Assembly (NCBI GenBank): GCA_040386595.1
Contig: JAZKFE010000109.1
Coordinates: forward strand, 23,976-87,975
Length of the DNA stretch: 64,000 nucleotides
Source of the DNA: JAKFVC01 sp040386595
Lineage (GTDB): Bacteria > Planctomycetota > Planctomycetia > Planctomycetales > Planctomycetaceae
Direction of reading: 5' to 3'
In this document: in pieces, positions 33,390-41,771 of the stretch
Layout: each line of letters begins with the position of its first letter
Numbering within the stretch: the stretch's first letter is position 1
Translations under genes and position numbers: made by a program
The notes under the pieces: model-generated
What the model saw: only the letters and a program-made list of their open reading frames with translations
What the model was told of the DNA's origin: nothing
Database searches by the model: none

Positions 33390-35820
33390 ATGAGCATGGA
33401 CAACTTGGGAGAGCGGTTGAAACGCTCGATTCGGCGGGGGCGAGTGCTGACGGCACCGGCTCAGTTGGCGGGATATGACACCGACGGGCTGGGCTACAAG
33501 ACATTTCGGCCGGATGCGGTGGTGATCCCGGCTGACGCGGATGAGCTCGTCCAGCTGTTGCGTGATTCGAGTCAACTCGGTGTGCCCGTGACGATTCGCG
33601 GGGCGGGGACATCTCTGTCTGGGGGGCCGGTGGCCGCTCAGGGGGGCGTCGTCGTGCATACTTCGTCGCTGAAGAAGGTGCGGACGATCTGTTCCGAAGG
33701 CTACTGGTGCGAAGTCGAATGCAGCGTCGTGCTGAATCAACTCGACGCCACCCTCTTGCCCTATGGGTTGTTTTACCCGCCTGATCCGTCGAGCGGCCCG
33801 GTGTGTACGCTCGGCGGCAATATTGCGATGAATGCTGGCGGGGCACACTGTTTTCGCTACGGCGTGACGAGTAACTACGTTCTCGGGCTGGAAGTCGTGT
33901 TACTCGACGGCAGCGTGCATCGCTTTGGAGGGCCGGCCGGTGGACGTGGTGATTGGCGCGAGGACTGGAAGCGGTTGATGGTGGGTTCGGAAGGAACGCT
34001 GGGAGCGTTTACCCGCTTCTGGCTGCGGTTGTTGCCGCGACCCGAGAAAGTTTGGACGTATCGCGCCACGTTTGCGGATCTGCAATCGGCCGAGCAAGCC
34101 ATCCATGCGCTGGCGGTGCACTCGTCGTTCCCCGTGGCGATCGAACTGATGGACCCCCGGTGTGTCGCGATGGTCGAGAACAGTCCGATGGCAGTCGGAC
34201 TTCCCAAGGATGCTTTCCTGCTCGTGACAGAAATCGACGGGCCGACGGCTCTGGTCGACGCCCGAGCCAAAGAGGTCGCCGAACTTCTCAATAAGGCTGG
34301 TGCGACGAGCGTCGAATATAGTGACGACGAAGCGACGCGCAAGGGGCTTTGGAAGGCCCGCAAAGTGGCCGGCGGCTTGATGGGCCAGCTCAGTCCGGAC
34401 TTCCTCGTGCAAGACGCGGTGATTCCCAAGCGAGCCCTCGCCGAACTGTTGAAATTAGTGTACGACGAAGCAGATGCTGCGGGACTTCCGGTGGTCAATG
34501 TGTTCCATGCGGGGGACGGCAATCTGCATCCCAACTTCCTCTTCGACTCGGGGAAACCGGGCGAGATCGAAAAGGTTGAAGCGATCAGCAAGCGGTTGAT
34601 GCAGCGCGTGGTGGCTGTCGGCGGAACATTGTCGGGCGAGCACGGGATTGGCAACGATAAGACGGCCTACATGCCGCTCGTATTTGGTGAGCACACCTTG
34701 CGATTGCAGTTGGCTGTGCCGCATGTCTTCAATCCGCGACATCAGTTGAATCCGCTGAAGGTGTTCGCGGCACGTCGATTTGATGACGGTCGCGGAAGTG
34801 CCGGGAAATCCGCAGAAGCTCATGGCCATGCTCACGAGCCCGTAACGAAAGACACAGGATCGCCAGGTTATGCGGCGACCAACAGCGATCGCACGTTTGT
34901 GCCGTTTTTTGACCCGATCGACGGTGTGATGTGTGGCCCCGCGACGATGACTGCAGCCGATCTCGAAACGCTGCGGACATCACATGGGTTCCGCTTTCCA
35001 CTGATCCTCGATCAACAGTTACCACTGTGCGAACAGATTGCGGCCAGCGGCTTTGCCCCGGCATCGTCCCGTTTTGGGCCGTACTGTGACAACGTGATGG
35101 GGATGAACTGGAAGCTGCCCAGTGGCCGCATCATTCGGATTGGCGAACGCGTTGTGAAGTCAACAACCGGTTACGACCTGCTGCGGTATCTGTTGAATTC
35201 CGCAGGCCGGTTTGGCGAGCCGGTTGATTTCGTGTTGCGGTTACGTCCCGATGGTGGAACGTCCGGAGTCTTCTGGCTGACGGGTGGCCAGCAGGCCGTT
35301 TCGCAAGCTGTGGCAGCGTTGCTGGCGACGTGTTGGATTCATTGGTTCGACGCAGTCGATGTGCTGTTCGATGGTCAGGCCGACTCGTGCCGGTTGCGGA
35401 TCGCACTGAACTGCCCGGCAAATGAATGGCCTGTCTACCAGCAGTTCGTGTCGTCGGTCGCGGCGACGCACCGTTTGTCGCTGGAGTCTGATGCTACGAC
35501 ACGCCTCGCTCCCGACGGCTGCCCCGACTTTGCTCTGAAGACGACACCTGACAAGGCGATCCAGCTGGCTCAAAANNNNNNNNNNTAGTAGCAATGAGGT
35601 CTCCTGTGTAGCCATGTGCTACAACGGCGTGGTTCATGGCTATCTCAAACAACCTGCGACTGATGCCCAATCGCAGGTCACTCAGATTATTCAACGTCAC
35701 TCGCCAGCTTTGTACGAAATCGGCGGAGACTGGCAGTCACGACATCTTCCCAGCGCGGCACCGACGGGTGTCGAAGCGGAATGGCTGAAGCTGCTGGAAC
35801 AGGAGTTTACATCAATATGA
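33390..35820 (+). CDS. Glycolate oxidase GlcD-GlcE fusion (interrupted by assembly gap)
   Basis: A long FAD-linked oxidoreductase of roughly 805 residues. Residues 1-480 are GlcD-like: PCMH FAD-binding domain (TIRGAGTSLSGG, TLGGNIAMNAGG) and C-terminal FAD-oxidase domain ending with SGEHGIGNDK. From about 500 a GlcE-like second FAD domain follows (NVMGMNWKLPSGRIIRIG, VVKSTTGYDLLRYL). The 10-N gap at 35576 shifts the frame; the C-terminal end is read at 35586-35820 (QVTQIIQRHSPALYEIGG). Its stop TGA overlaps the ATG of the GlcF gene. Start is ATG 33390. It oxidises glycolate or another 2-hydroxy acid with GlcF passing electrons on. Confidence 0.85.
35576..35585. other. Assembly gap (10 N)
   Basis: Ten unresolved bases inside the GlcD-GlcE gene; a stop codon appears immediately afterwards in the upstream frame, while a different frame carries the natural C-terminus. 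Confidence 0.95.
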
Positions 35821-37049
35821 CCGCGCCTCATTCATCTGCCCCTGCTCTTCAGCCCTGCACGTCGCCCATCCCCGAACGCGACATCCTGACGAGCTGCGTG
35901 CATTGCGGATTCTGCCTGGAAGTGTGTCCGACCTACCAGTTGTCGGGTGACGAAAATAACTCACCGCGTGGTCGACTGCGACTGTGGCGTGAAGAGGCCG
36001 AAGGCCGACTCGAACGCGACCCGTGGACCGTCACGTACACTCAGGATTGCGTCGGCTGTCTGGCTTGTGAATCGGCCTGCCCGGCAAACGTTCCGTATGG
36101 AGAAATCCTGGAGCAAACGCGTCATGCGCACGTGGCTTCAGGACGCATACGGCCACCGCTAAAGCTCCGCATCGCAGCCGCCTTGGCATCGCGACCGTCG
36201 CTCTTCAGTCTGGCCATGCTGCCGATGCGATTGCTGCGTCAATGGGGCATCTTGCCGCATCCGTTTTTGTTCTCCGGCAGCCCTGCTCTGGCACAATCGA
36301 CCGCCAGCTACGCCGAGCAGCTGATGAAGAAACATCGGCCGACAGGTCCCCGAGTCGCCCTCTTGACGGGTTGCTTGATGGAGTCGGTCTTTCGCGAGAT
36401 CAACTTCGCGACCGTGCGCGTGTTGATTGAAAACAATGTGCAGGTCGTGGTTCCGCGCGATCAAGGTTGTTGCGGTGCCATGCAGGAACACCTGGGGCTG
36501 GACGGCGTCGATCAGTTGCGAGAAAACAATCGCAATGCGTTCCGACCACTGGGTGTCGATGCGGTCGTCTGCAATTCCTCGGGCTGTGGACTGGCAACCG
36601 GGAAGGCTCTGGGGAGCGACGTCCCCGTCCGCGATGTGCTCGACTTCCTGGGTGAACTACCGCTCGTGCGGCGGAAACGACCGGCTGCTGCCGACGCCAC
36701 GCGAGTCTACGTCGACCTGCCCTGTCATCTGGTGCATGGTCAGAAGCTTGCCGGGATTCCGAAGTCGGTGCTCGATGCGACCGGCTACCAGTGGGAGCTG
36801 GCCCCTCAAGCCCGCGACTGCTGCGGTTCAGGCGGTGTCTACAACTTGCAGCAGCCTGAGAACGCGCGCGAAATTTTGACTCGCAAATCAGCGTTCCTCA
36901 ACAACGCAGCTGGTGCCCCGGTGATCCTGGCCACCAGCAATCATGTTTGCATGATGCAATGGAACTCGGCCCGCACCACCGGTCTCGTCAAGAAGCCGTA
37001 CACTGTGCAGCACGTCATTCAATTGCTGGATCCTCAACCGACCGTGTAA
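35817..37049 (+). CDS. glcF: Glycolate oxidase iron-sulfur subunit GlcF
   Basis: A 410-residue iron-sulfur subunit. Two 4Fe-4S motifs near the N-terminus are complete (SCVHCGFCLEVCPTY and CVGCLACESACPANVPYG), and two CCG domains follow (VPRDQGCCGAMQEHLG and ARDCCGSGGVYNLQ), the signature of GlcF and heterodisulfide-reductase-type electron carriers. Start ATG 35817 overlaps the TGA of the GlcDE gene (ATGA), showing translational coupling. It should take electrons from the flavoprotein and pass them to the membrane quinone pool. Confidence 0.92.
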   Translation: MTAPHSSAPALQPCTSPIPERDILTSCVHCGFCLEVCPTYQLSGDENNSPRGRLRLWREEAEGRLERDPWTVTYTQDCVGCLACESACPANVPYGEILEQTRHAHVASGRIRPPLKLRIAAALASRPSLFSLAMLPMRLLRQWGILPHPFLFSGSPALAQSTASYAEQLMKKHRPTGPRVALLTGCLMESVFREINFATVRVLIENNVQVVVPRDQGCCGAMQEHLGLDGVDQLRENNRNAFRPLGVDAVVCNSSGCGLATGKALGSDVPVRDVLDFLGELPLVRRKRPAAADATRVYVDLPCHLVHGQKLAGIPKSVLDATGYQWELAPQARDCCGSGGVYNLQQPENAREILTRKSAFLNNAAGAPVILATSNHVCMMQWNSARTTGLVKKPYTVQHVIQLLDPQPTV

Positions 37050-37095
37050 GCATCAACCGGCCGCAGCGAATCACCGCACGGCCTAATCTTGCATC

Positions 37096-37130
37096 TCAAC
37101 GCGAGGATGATTCTGTCATCTTCGCGTTGA
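37096..37130 (+). terminator. Hairpin terminator of glc operon
   Basis: A 15-base stem (TCAACGCGAGGATGA, 37096-37110, with TCATCTTCGCGTTGA, 37116-37130) closed by loop TTCTG, with a single G:T pair. It stands 47 bases after glcF and lacks a T run. Confidence 0.65.
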
Positions 37131-37261
37131 ACATTTGTGCGGAGTATATTTGCAGGCAATTTGTCTCTCGGATAGAATTGCTGCTCGTGATCCATCTTGG
37201 ATCAAAATGGGTAAGGCCGTTTGTATCTCCGGCGTAGCGTCAGCCGTAAAGACGCAGTTCG

Positions 37262-37525
37262 ATGGGAGTTCGGGTTGAGGTTGGTGAAGGTGAAAGTCTG
37301 CACGACGCTCTTCGCAGGTTGAGGGGCCACGTGCAGCATCACTGTCGTCGTGCATGGTACAAAACGCGAGTCGGCTATTACGAGAAGCCCAGCGTCCGAA
37401 AGCGACGCAAGAAGCGATTACAGCAGCGGAATCGTTTTCTATTCAAAATGCATGGCGCTTCGATTCGCATGTACCATGGTCTACGATCACTTCACAGTCG
37501 CGTTGGCGGTTTCCCGCGTCCATAG
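37262..37525 (+). CDS. rpsU: Ribosomal protein bS21-like
   Basis: An 87-residue basic protein. VEVGEGESLHDALRRLRGHV matches the conserved N-terminal strand-helix of bS21 (E. coli form: VREN..FD.ALRRFK), and the middle contains YYEKPSVRKRRKKRLQQRNR, the family's YEKP and Arg/Lys tail. The stretch HHCRRAWYKTRVG between them diverges from standard bS21, and the last 25 residues are unlike it. It may be a second, specialised S21 paralogue as seen in other planctomycetes. Start ATG 37262; no strong ribosome-binding site, as is common for this gene. Confidence 0.72.
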   Translation: MGVRVEVGEGESLHDALRRLRGHVQHHCRRAWYKTRVGYYEKPSVRKRRKKRLQQRNRFLFKMHGASIRMYHGLRSLHSRVGGFPRP

Positions 37526-37587
37526 GTTCGTGTCTAATCACCTGATGGCATTTTCCGGAAGCGTTCGGTGGCTCAATGGAGAGAATG

Positions 37588-37844
37588 ATGAATCTAGTTC
37601 TCGTCGGACAATCGAACGGACGCCGAAAAACTCAGTGGGGTGTCGCATTTTTTCTGGGCTGCGTTCTGGGGGCCATTTCCGCAGCGATCTCTGCGGCCTT
37701 TATTATGCTCTTTCTGGTGAATGGTCGTTGTCGGCTACGCTCCTCGGATTTGCGGGCCCCTTGATCATCGTCGCCGTGGGGATTCAGCTGGCTTGGAGAA
37801 TGCCGATCGAGCAGCTGACCTCGCTTGAGACGCGCCGCGTCTGA
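37588..37844 (+). pseudogene. Frame-broken small membrane protein
   Basis: GGAGAGA precedes ATG 37588. The first frame gives one membrane helix (GVAFFLGCVLGAISAAISAAFIMLF split here as one hydrophobic run) and then stops making sense at LVNGRCRLRSS; the +2 frame from about 37715 continues with SATLLGFAGPLIIVAVGIQL and ends SLETRRV at 37844. Joined, they would make a normal two-helix protein of about 85 residues. A real indel or a sequencing error near 37715 would explain it. Confidence 0.5.
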
Positions 37845-37936
37845 CAAGCTCTCGACTTGATCTGCGCCAAAGCTAGGATACCATCAACGTCTCCCATCCG
37901 GCGCATGTGGATTACCCAGGGCATTGCTTTCAGAAT

Positions 37937-38578
37937 ATGAGCACACTGCACGATGCGATCGATGGCCTGTACGTTACGTTTCAGGACGTGCCGATGCCCG
38001 CTGACATTTTAGGGTGTCCGTGTTGTATCGACGCCAAACAGGTTGGTCGTTTAGTGACAACTCCACTTCGTAAACTTGGGCCGAATGATCTGACGTCCTA
38101 TGCTTCGAATGCCTTGTTGACTGTTGGTGATGTCCCAGACTATCTCTATTTTCTTCCTCGGATCTTGGAATTGTCAGCGCACAATGCGATGTGGTGGCCG
38201 GATATTGAGGTAACAGCCCGAGCAATTTGCTCGACGGATCTGAAATCATGGCCAATACCACGTCGAGAGGCGTTCGTTGCTTTTCTCCATGCCGTCATTG
38301 CCGACGCGATTGCTTCAGACAAGTATTTCCTGCTTGATAGTTGGCTATGCGCTATTGCCCGAATGGAACTTGATGTGCGTCCGTTTCTTGCACAAGTTGA
38401 ATTGAACTCGGCGGCTGTATTGGAGTACTTTGAGCACAACGCCAATTGGTTGAGGAAAGGCGAGTTGTGCAATCCGTTCTGGGAACTTCCCAAGGCAGGT
38501 CATGACGTGATCGTTCAATGGTTCAAGTCGGACGCAATTCGTCAGATTCCATTTGATGCTTATGGCTATCTCATGTGA
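37937..38578 (+). CDS. Hypothetical protein with LGCPCC motif
   Basis: A 213-residue soluble protein of unknown function. The N-terminal LGCPCCIDAKQVGRLVTTPLRKLGPNDL segment, then SYASNALLTVGDVPDYLYFLPRILEL, recurs as I recall in a widespread family of small bacterial hypotheticals, often in accessory regions. The rest is helical and Trp-rich (WLRKGELCNPFWELP). I prefer ATG 37937 to a GTG 30 bases upstream. No clear partner gene; no confident attC-like site beside it. Confidence 0.65.
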   Translation: MSTLHDAIDGLYVTFQDVPMPADILGCPCCIDAKQVGRLVTTPLRKLGPNDLTSYASNALLTVGDVPDYLYFLPRILELSAHNAMWWPDIEVTARAICSTDLKSWPIPRREAFVAFLHAVIADAIASDKYFLLDSWLCAIARMELDVRPFLAQVELNSAAVLEYFEHNANWLRKGELCNPFWELPKAGHDVIVQWFKSDAIRQIPFDAYGYLM

Positions 38579-38887
38579 CCTGGCCGCAATGAAGCGATAT
38601 CATTTGCGATGAGACGTCGTTGCATCTGAGGTCTGAGTGGGCCGGTTGCTAAATCCCAAACGCCCTGGAACGTCTGAGGTCACCAGTCAGGAGTTCTGGT
38701 TTCCAGCGTCGCATGCGCATTCATTTCCAACGGGAAACGTAGACGCCGAGGCCCGATTGTTGTCATACTTTCCTTGGCAACGATATACCGGAAGTTGATA
38801 CTGGGGATTGAACGTCGGCAAACGCTTGGCGTATGGAAAATCTCCGTGTCGGCGTTCCTCACCATCAAAGAGATCAAGGGAAACATC

Positions 38888-39511
38888 ATGGCCGAAGGTT
38901 TTAAATACAACCGCCTCGACAAGAATGATGCCGCAGTCTTGCTGGTCGACCATCAGTCGGGCTTGTGCAACATTGTGGGAGACTTTTCCCCAGACGATTT
39001 CAAGAACAATGTTCTCGCGCTGGCTGATACTGCGAAGTATTTCAAATTGCCGACCATTCTGACCACCAGCTTCGAGAAGGGGCCCAATGGGCCGTTGGTT
39101 CCGGAGCTCAAGGCACTGTTTCCTGATGCTCCTTACATCGCCCGCCCCGGAAATATCAATGCCTGGGACAACGAAGACTTCGTGAAAGCTGTCCGAGCGA
39201 CCGGCAAGAAGCAGTTGATCATCGCCGGAGTGGTTACCGAAGTTTGCGTCGCTTTTCCTGCTCTCTCGGCCCGAGAAGAAGGCTATGAGGTCTTCGTGGT
39301 CACCGATGCTTCGGGGACATTCAATCAGACCACACGTGACGCGGCGTGGGCTCGCATGCAGGCCGCGGGCTGCCAGCTGATGAGTTGGTTCGGCCTGGCG
39401 TGTGAACTGCATCGCGACTGGCGCAACGACATCGAAGGGTTGGGCACGCTCTTTTCAAACCACTTGCCCGCCTATCGCAATTTGATCACCAGCTACAATG
39501 CGCCACGGTAA
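38888..39511 (+). CDS. YcaC-like isochorismatase-family hydrolase
   Basis: A 207-residue cysteine-hydrolase-fold protein. Asp21 in VLLVDHQSGL and Cys120 in GVVTEVCVAF are in place, and ARPGNINAWDN is the signature of the YcaC branch, where an Arg or Lys occupies the third catalytic position. YcaC itself has no firmly known substrate. AAGGGAA ahead of ATG 38888 supports the start. It is distinct from the isochorismatase at 23471 (different branch). It faces the macro-domain gene convergently. Confidence 0.88.
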   Translation: MAEGFKYNRLDKNDAAVLLVDHQSGLCNIVGDFSPDDFKNNVLALADTAKYFKLPTILTTSFEKGPNGPLVPELKALFPDAPYIARPGNINAWDNEDFVKAVRATGKKQLIIAGVVTEVCVAFPALSAREEGYEVFVVTDASGTFNQTTRDAAWARMQAAGCQLMSWFGLACELHRDWRNDIEGLGTLFSNHLPAYRNLITSYNAPR

Positions 39512-39582
39512 CGGCGCTCGTGAGAATCACGAGTTCGTGGTGGGCGTGACGATGGTATCTGCGAGTCGTTTGTGGCGTGATT

Positions 39583-39634
39583 TTCGAGTTGAACCAACCC
39601 GTCATAGACGTTGACGTGAACCGTTTGTTCGACC
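39583..39634 (-). repeat. Possible attC-like site on minus strand
   Basis: Read on the minus strand: GTCGAACAAACGGTTCACG then TCAACG, very like the left-half consensus, followed by GGGTTGGTTCAACTCG as a right-half-like run. The last box is not recognisable. It follows the macro-domain gene in that gene's orientation. Confidence 0.42.
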
Positions 39635-39639
39635 GGTCG

Positions 39640-40266
39640 TCAACGTATGACTTGGTGTCCAGCGTCGTAGGCGATTGCTTTTTGACGCATTACCACCATG
39701 TCCCAATCGAATCTGTGTGGCGGGTTGAGATAGTGGTGATAGGCGACAGCCATCTGACGGGCGACTTCGGAGTACGGAACGCCGCCAAACCCGGCCCCCA
39801 TTGCCGGAAGTACCACCGTGTTAATTTTCTGCTCGGTATTCACGGATGTGTTGTGACGGTACACCGCAATAAACGCGGCCCAGGTTGCCGCGTAAACTTT
39901 GTCCGTTCCAGAAATAGAACCCGGAACGCGCATCGTGGGTGTGTAGGCCACAAACGGGTAGTCCGGTGTGCCCGTTGGCTGAATGAAAGAGGTTCCGACG
40001 GGTTGTTCGCCCAGATAGTCGTCCATGATATGGAACTGAACGTTTTTCATCAGTTCTTCGCCATGAAAATGAACCACGGCCGCGTCGATACCCGCATTCA
40101 TGATGCCAAATGAGTTGCCCGCAGTGACGAAGCAATCATGGGGAGGAAGGTCCTCGAATCGAGATTGAATGACGGAAACCTTCGGCAGGTTGGCAAACCG
40201 CTGACGGAAGGAATCGCACATTTCGGAATCAGGATGGATGAGCCAAACATCGAGCGGTAGTGGCAT
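39640..40266 (-). CDS. Macro-domain protein (ADP-ribose binding)
   Basis: A 208-residue macro-domain protein. FVTAGNSFGIMNAGIDAAV (residues 47-65) is the ADP-ribose-binding N-terminal loop, and LPAMGAGFGGVPYSEVARQM near 165-185 is the glycine-rich phosphate loop. Macro domains bind or hydrolyse ADP-ribose conjugates. ATG 40266 (MPLPLDVWLI) is preferred over a longer in-frame start, whose codons run through the attC-like element. It is one of three minus-strand genes separated by attC-like sites. Confidence 0.82.
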   Translation of the reverse strand: MPLPLDVWLIHPDSEMCDSFRQRFANLPKVSVIQSRFEDLPPHDCFVTAGNSFGIMNAGIDAAVVHFHGEELMKNVQFHIMDDYLGEQPVGTSFIQPTGTPDYPFVAYTPTMRVPGSISGTDKVYAATWAAFIAVYRHNTSVNTEQKINTVVLPAMGAGFGGVPYSEVARQMAVAYHHYLNPPHRFDWDMVVMRQKAIAYDAGHQVIR

Positions 40267-40290
40267 AAGGTTGATCGAAATCCTTGTGTG

Positions 40291-40389
40291 GTCTAATGCT
40301 ACGGGGTAACCAGTGTGTGTTGCCTGAGTGACGTTGTTGCAACCTGCAAAATAATTGCAGCACACGTCGAGTTGAATCGCTTTTCAGGC
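40291..40389 (-). repeat. attC-like site on minus strand
   Basis: Read on the minus strand: GCCTGAAAAGCGATTCAACT then CGACGTG (left half, ending at 40389), a central TGCTGCA...TTGCAGG stem, CACTGGTTACCCCG (inner right box) and ATTAGAC (40291-40297; one mismatch to GTTRRRY). It lies just upstream of the macro-domain gene, in its orientation. Confidence 0.62.
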
Positions 40390-40455
40390 TACGCGGTAGA
40401 TTCTACCAAATCATCCGAATAGATGAACGGATAATACTCTGGAATGAAAGCCTCT

Positions 40456-40821
40456 TTAAAAAGGAGGCGAGTTCAGGTATTCGGACACAGAAACCGTCGC
40501 CGCAATAATTCGAACACTGGCAACATGGTCCTCGATCACGAAAAAAAGACCTTGATCAAGAGTGATCTGAATGTTGGCGTTTTCCCATTCTACTGGTCCA
40601 CAGATGTGATCTGCAGCGCAACGGATCTCGAGGTAGCCCGTCAAATCTGCGTGCTTGATGCGGATGCTAAACGATGAATGGCTAGTGCTGTAGCTCCAAA
40701 ACTGTGCTCGGCCACCATTCCATCGCTTTAGCAAAGTTGGACAGTGACGAAGATGTTCGGCGAGGCGCTCATAAGGAGTCATCTCGCTCGATAGTTTGAT
40801 TTGGCCATCAGGACCCTGCAT
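40456..40821 (-). CDS. Hypothetical cassette-like protein
   Basis: A 121-residue soluble protein (PYERLAEHLRHCPTLLKRW, RAQFWSYSTSHSSFSIRIKH, LEIRCAADHICGPVEWENA), mainly antiparallel strands after an N-terminal helix. No family recognised. It sits between two minus-strand attC-like sites, which fits a one-gene cassette. Confidence 0.65.
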   Translation of the reverse strand: MQGPDGQIKLSSEMTPYERLAEHLRHCPTLLKRWNGGRAQFWSYSTSHSSFSIRIKHADLTGYLEIRCAADHICGPVEWENANIQITLDQGLFFVIEDHVASVRIIAATVSVSEYLNSPPF

Positions 40822-40835
40822 CCGAAGACATTCCT

Positions 40836-40893
40836 TCCTAACTCCCAGATTAATCCGTGTGTATCGTACGGCGGCTTTGATGGTTTATTCGTG
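40836..40893 (-). repeat. attC-like site on minus strand
   Basis: Read on the minus strand: GAATAAACCATCAAAGCCGC then CGT on the left, CACGGATTAATCTGGGA as inner right box and GTTAGGA (40836-40842; one mismatch). The next gene starts 15 bases later. Confidence 0.5.
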
Positions 40894-40920
40894 CCAAATA
40901 CACGACGTCATTTGTGATGT

Positions 40921-41367
40921 TCAAGTCGGCCTATCTGAGAAGGAACTATAACCACCATTCTGTTCGATAATTGTTGTCACATCCATTTGAAGAGCGGACC
41001 GCCGCTTGTGGACGTGACTGAGCCAAGCCCAAGCATTAACAATATAGACCTCGCACTCGTCCGAACGCTCTGGATCTGGGCTCCAAGTGAGTACCTGCGA
41101 ATCAACACCGCGACGGCATTTAAGAACGGTGATCGTGTAGCGAGGGTCTTTCGAGCACAATTCGTGAGTGACATCAACATCAAAGCCCGCTTCACGTAAG
41201 CGATCAGGCAGAACTTCCAGCGATCGGAGGGACATGATACGTTCATCCAAGCCCATCGTGATTTTCCTGTCCAACGCCTCGATAACTCGCGAGTGTTGCG
41301 CAAGCAATGTCAGTGGCGCTTCGAAGTCGTCCTGTCGCAAAACCGCCTCTGCATCGAGTGTCATCAA
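40921..41367 (-). CDS. Hypothetical cassette-like protein
   Basis: A 148-residue soluble protein: an N-terminal helical part (DDFEAPLTLLAQHSRVIEAL) and a strand-rich C-terminal part (RYTITVLKCRRGVDSQVLTW, ECEVYIVNAWAWL). No family recognised. It is the most upstream of three minus-strand genes spaced by attC-like sites; its own upstream edge has only a weak box (GTTGGCC). Confidence 0.65.
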   Translation of the reverse strand: MMTLDAEAVLRQDDFEAPLTLLAQHSRVIEALDRKITMGLDERIMSLRSLEVLPDRLREAGFDVDVTHELCSKDPRYTITVLKCRRGVDSQVLTWSPDPERSDECEVYIVNAWAWLSHVHKRRSALQMDVTTIIEQNGGYSSFSDRPT

Positions 41368-41771
41368 CAGTCGCGTGACATGTTCAAATGCTAAGAGGCC
41401 AACGCACTGACGTCAACACTTTTTGAAAACGGTGGTCGACTCTGTTGCTCTGCGGAATTTGATTTCATTCATTGTTTCTTATGTTTGTCGTTCTCGACAT
41501 GGTGAGTCCTTCACCGCTGCTGGTCAGGAATCCCAACCATTCGAATCTGACTGGAGAATCGGCCCGGCTTCGGAGTCCGAGTTGGAACGACTGGAAACAA
41601 ACCCCGGTTCAGAGTGATGTCACCACTACTTGAGCCGCATGTTGTCGGTGCAAGACAGCTCGTGACAATCTCGACGTCGCTTGGACGTAGCTACATATCT
41701 GGTTACTCTTGTTGGTGCGCAGGGGCGGTGAGTGTTACAGGCGTGGCTCAGACCAGATCGACAGGCGAATT
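41368..41771. other. Divergent intergenic region
   Basis: About 400 bases between the minus-strand cassette-like gene and the 840-residue secreted protein. One 64-codon frame (41423-41617) has no ribosome-binding site and no recognisable product. Nothing else seen. Confidence 0.35.

Noticed and set aside
37350..37844. Single 164-codon frame covering the S21-like gene and the membrane gene
   Set aside because: Its first half is out of phase with the clear bS21 motif; only its C-terminal helix is meaningful, as part of the frame-broken membrane gene.
39603..39649. GACGTTGACG/CGTCAACGT stem as a terminator between YcaC-like and macro-domain genes
   Set aside because: It overlaps the macro-domain coding end and is better explained as part of the attC-like element on the minus strand.
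41423..41617. 64-codon plus-strand frame
   Set aside because: No ribosome-binding site, no hydrophobic or motif pattern, and located in a divergent promoter region.
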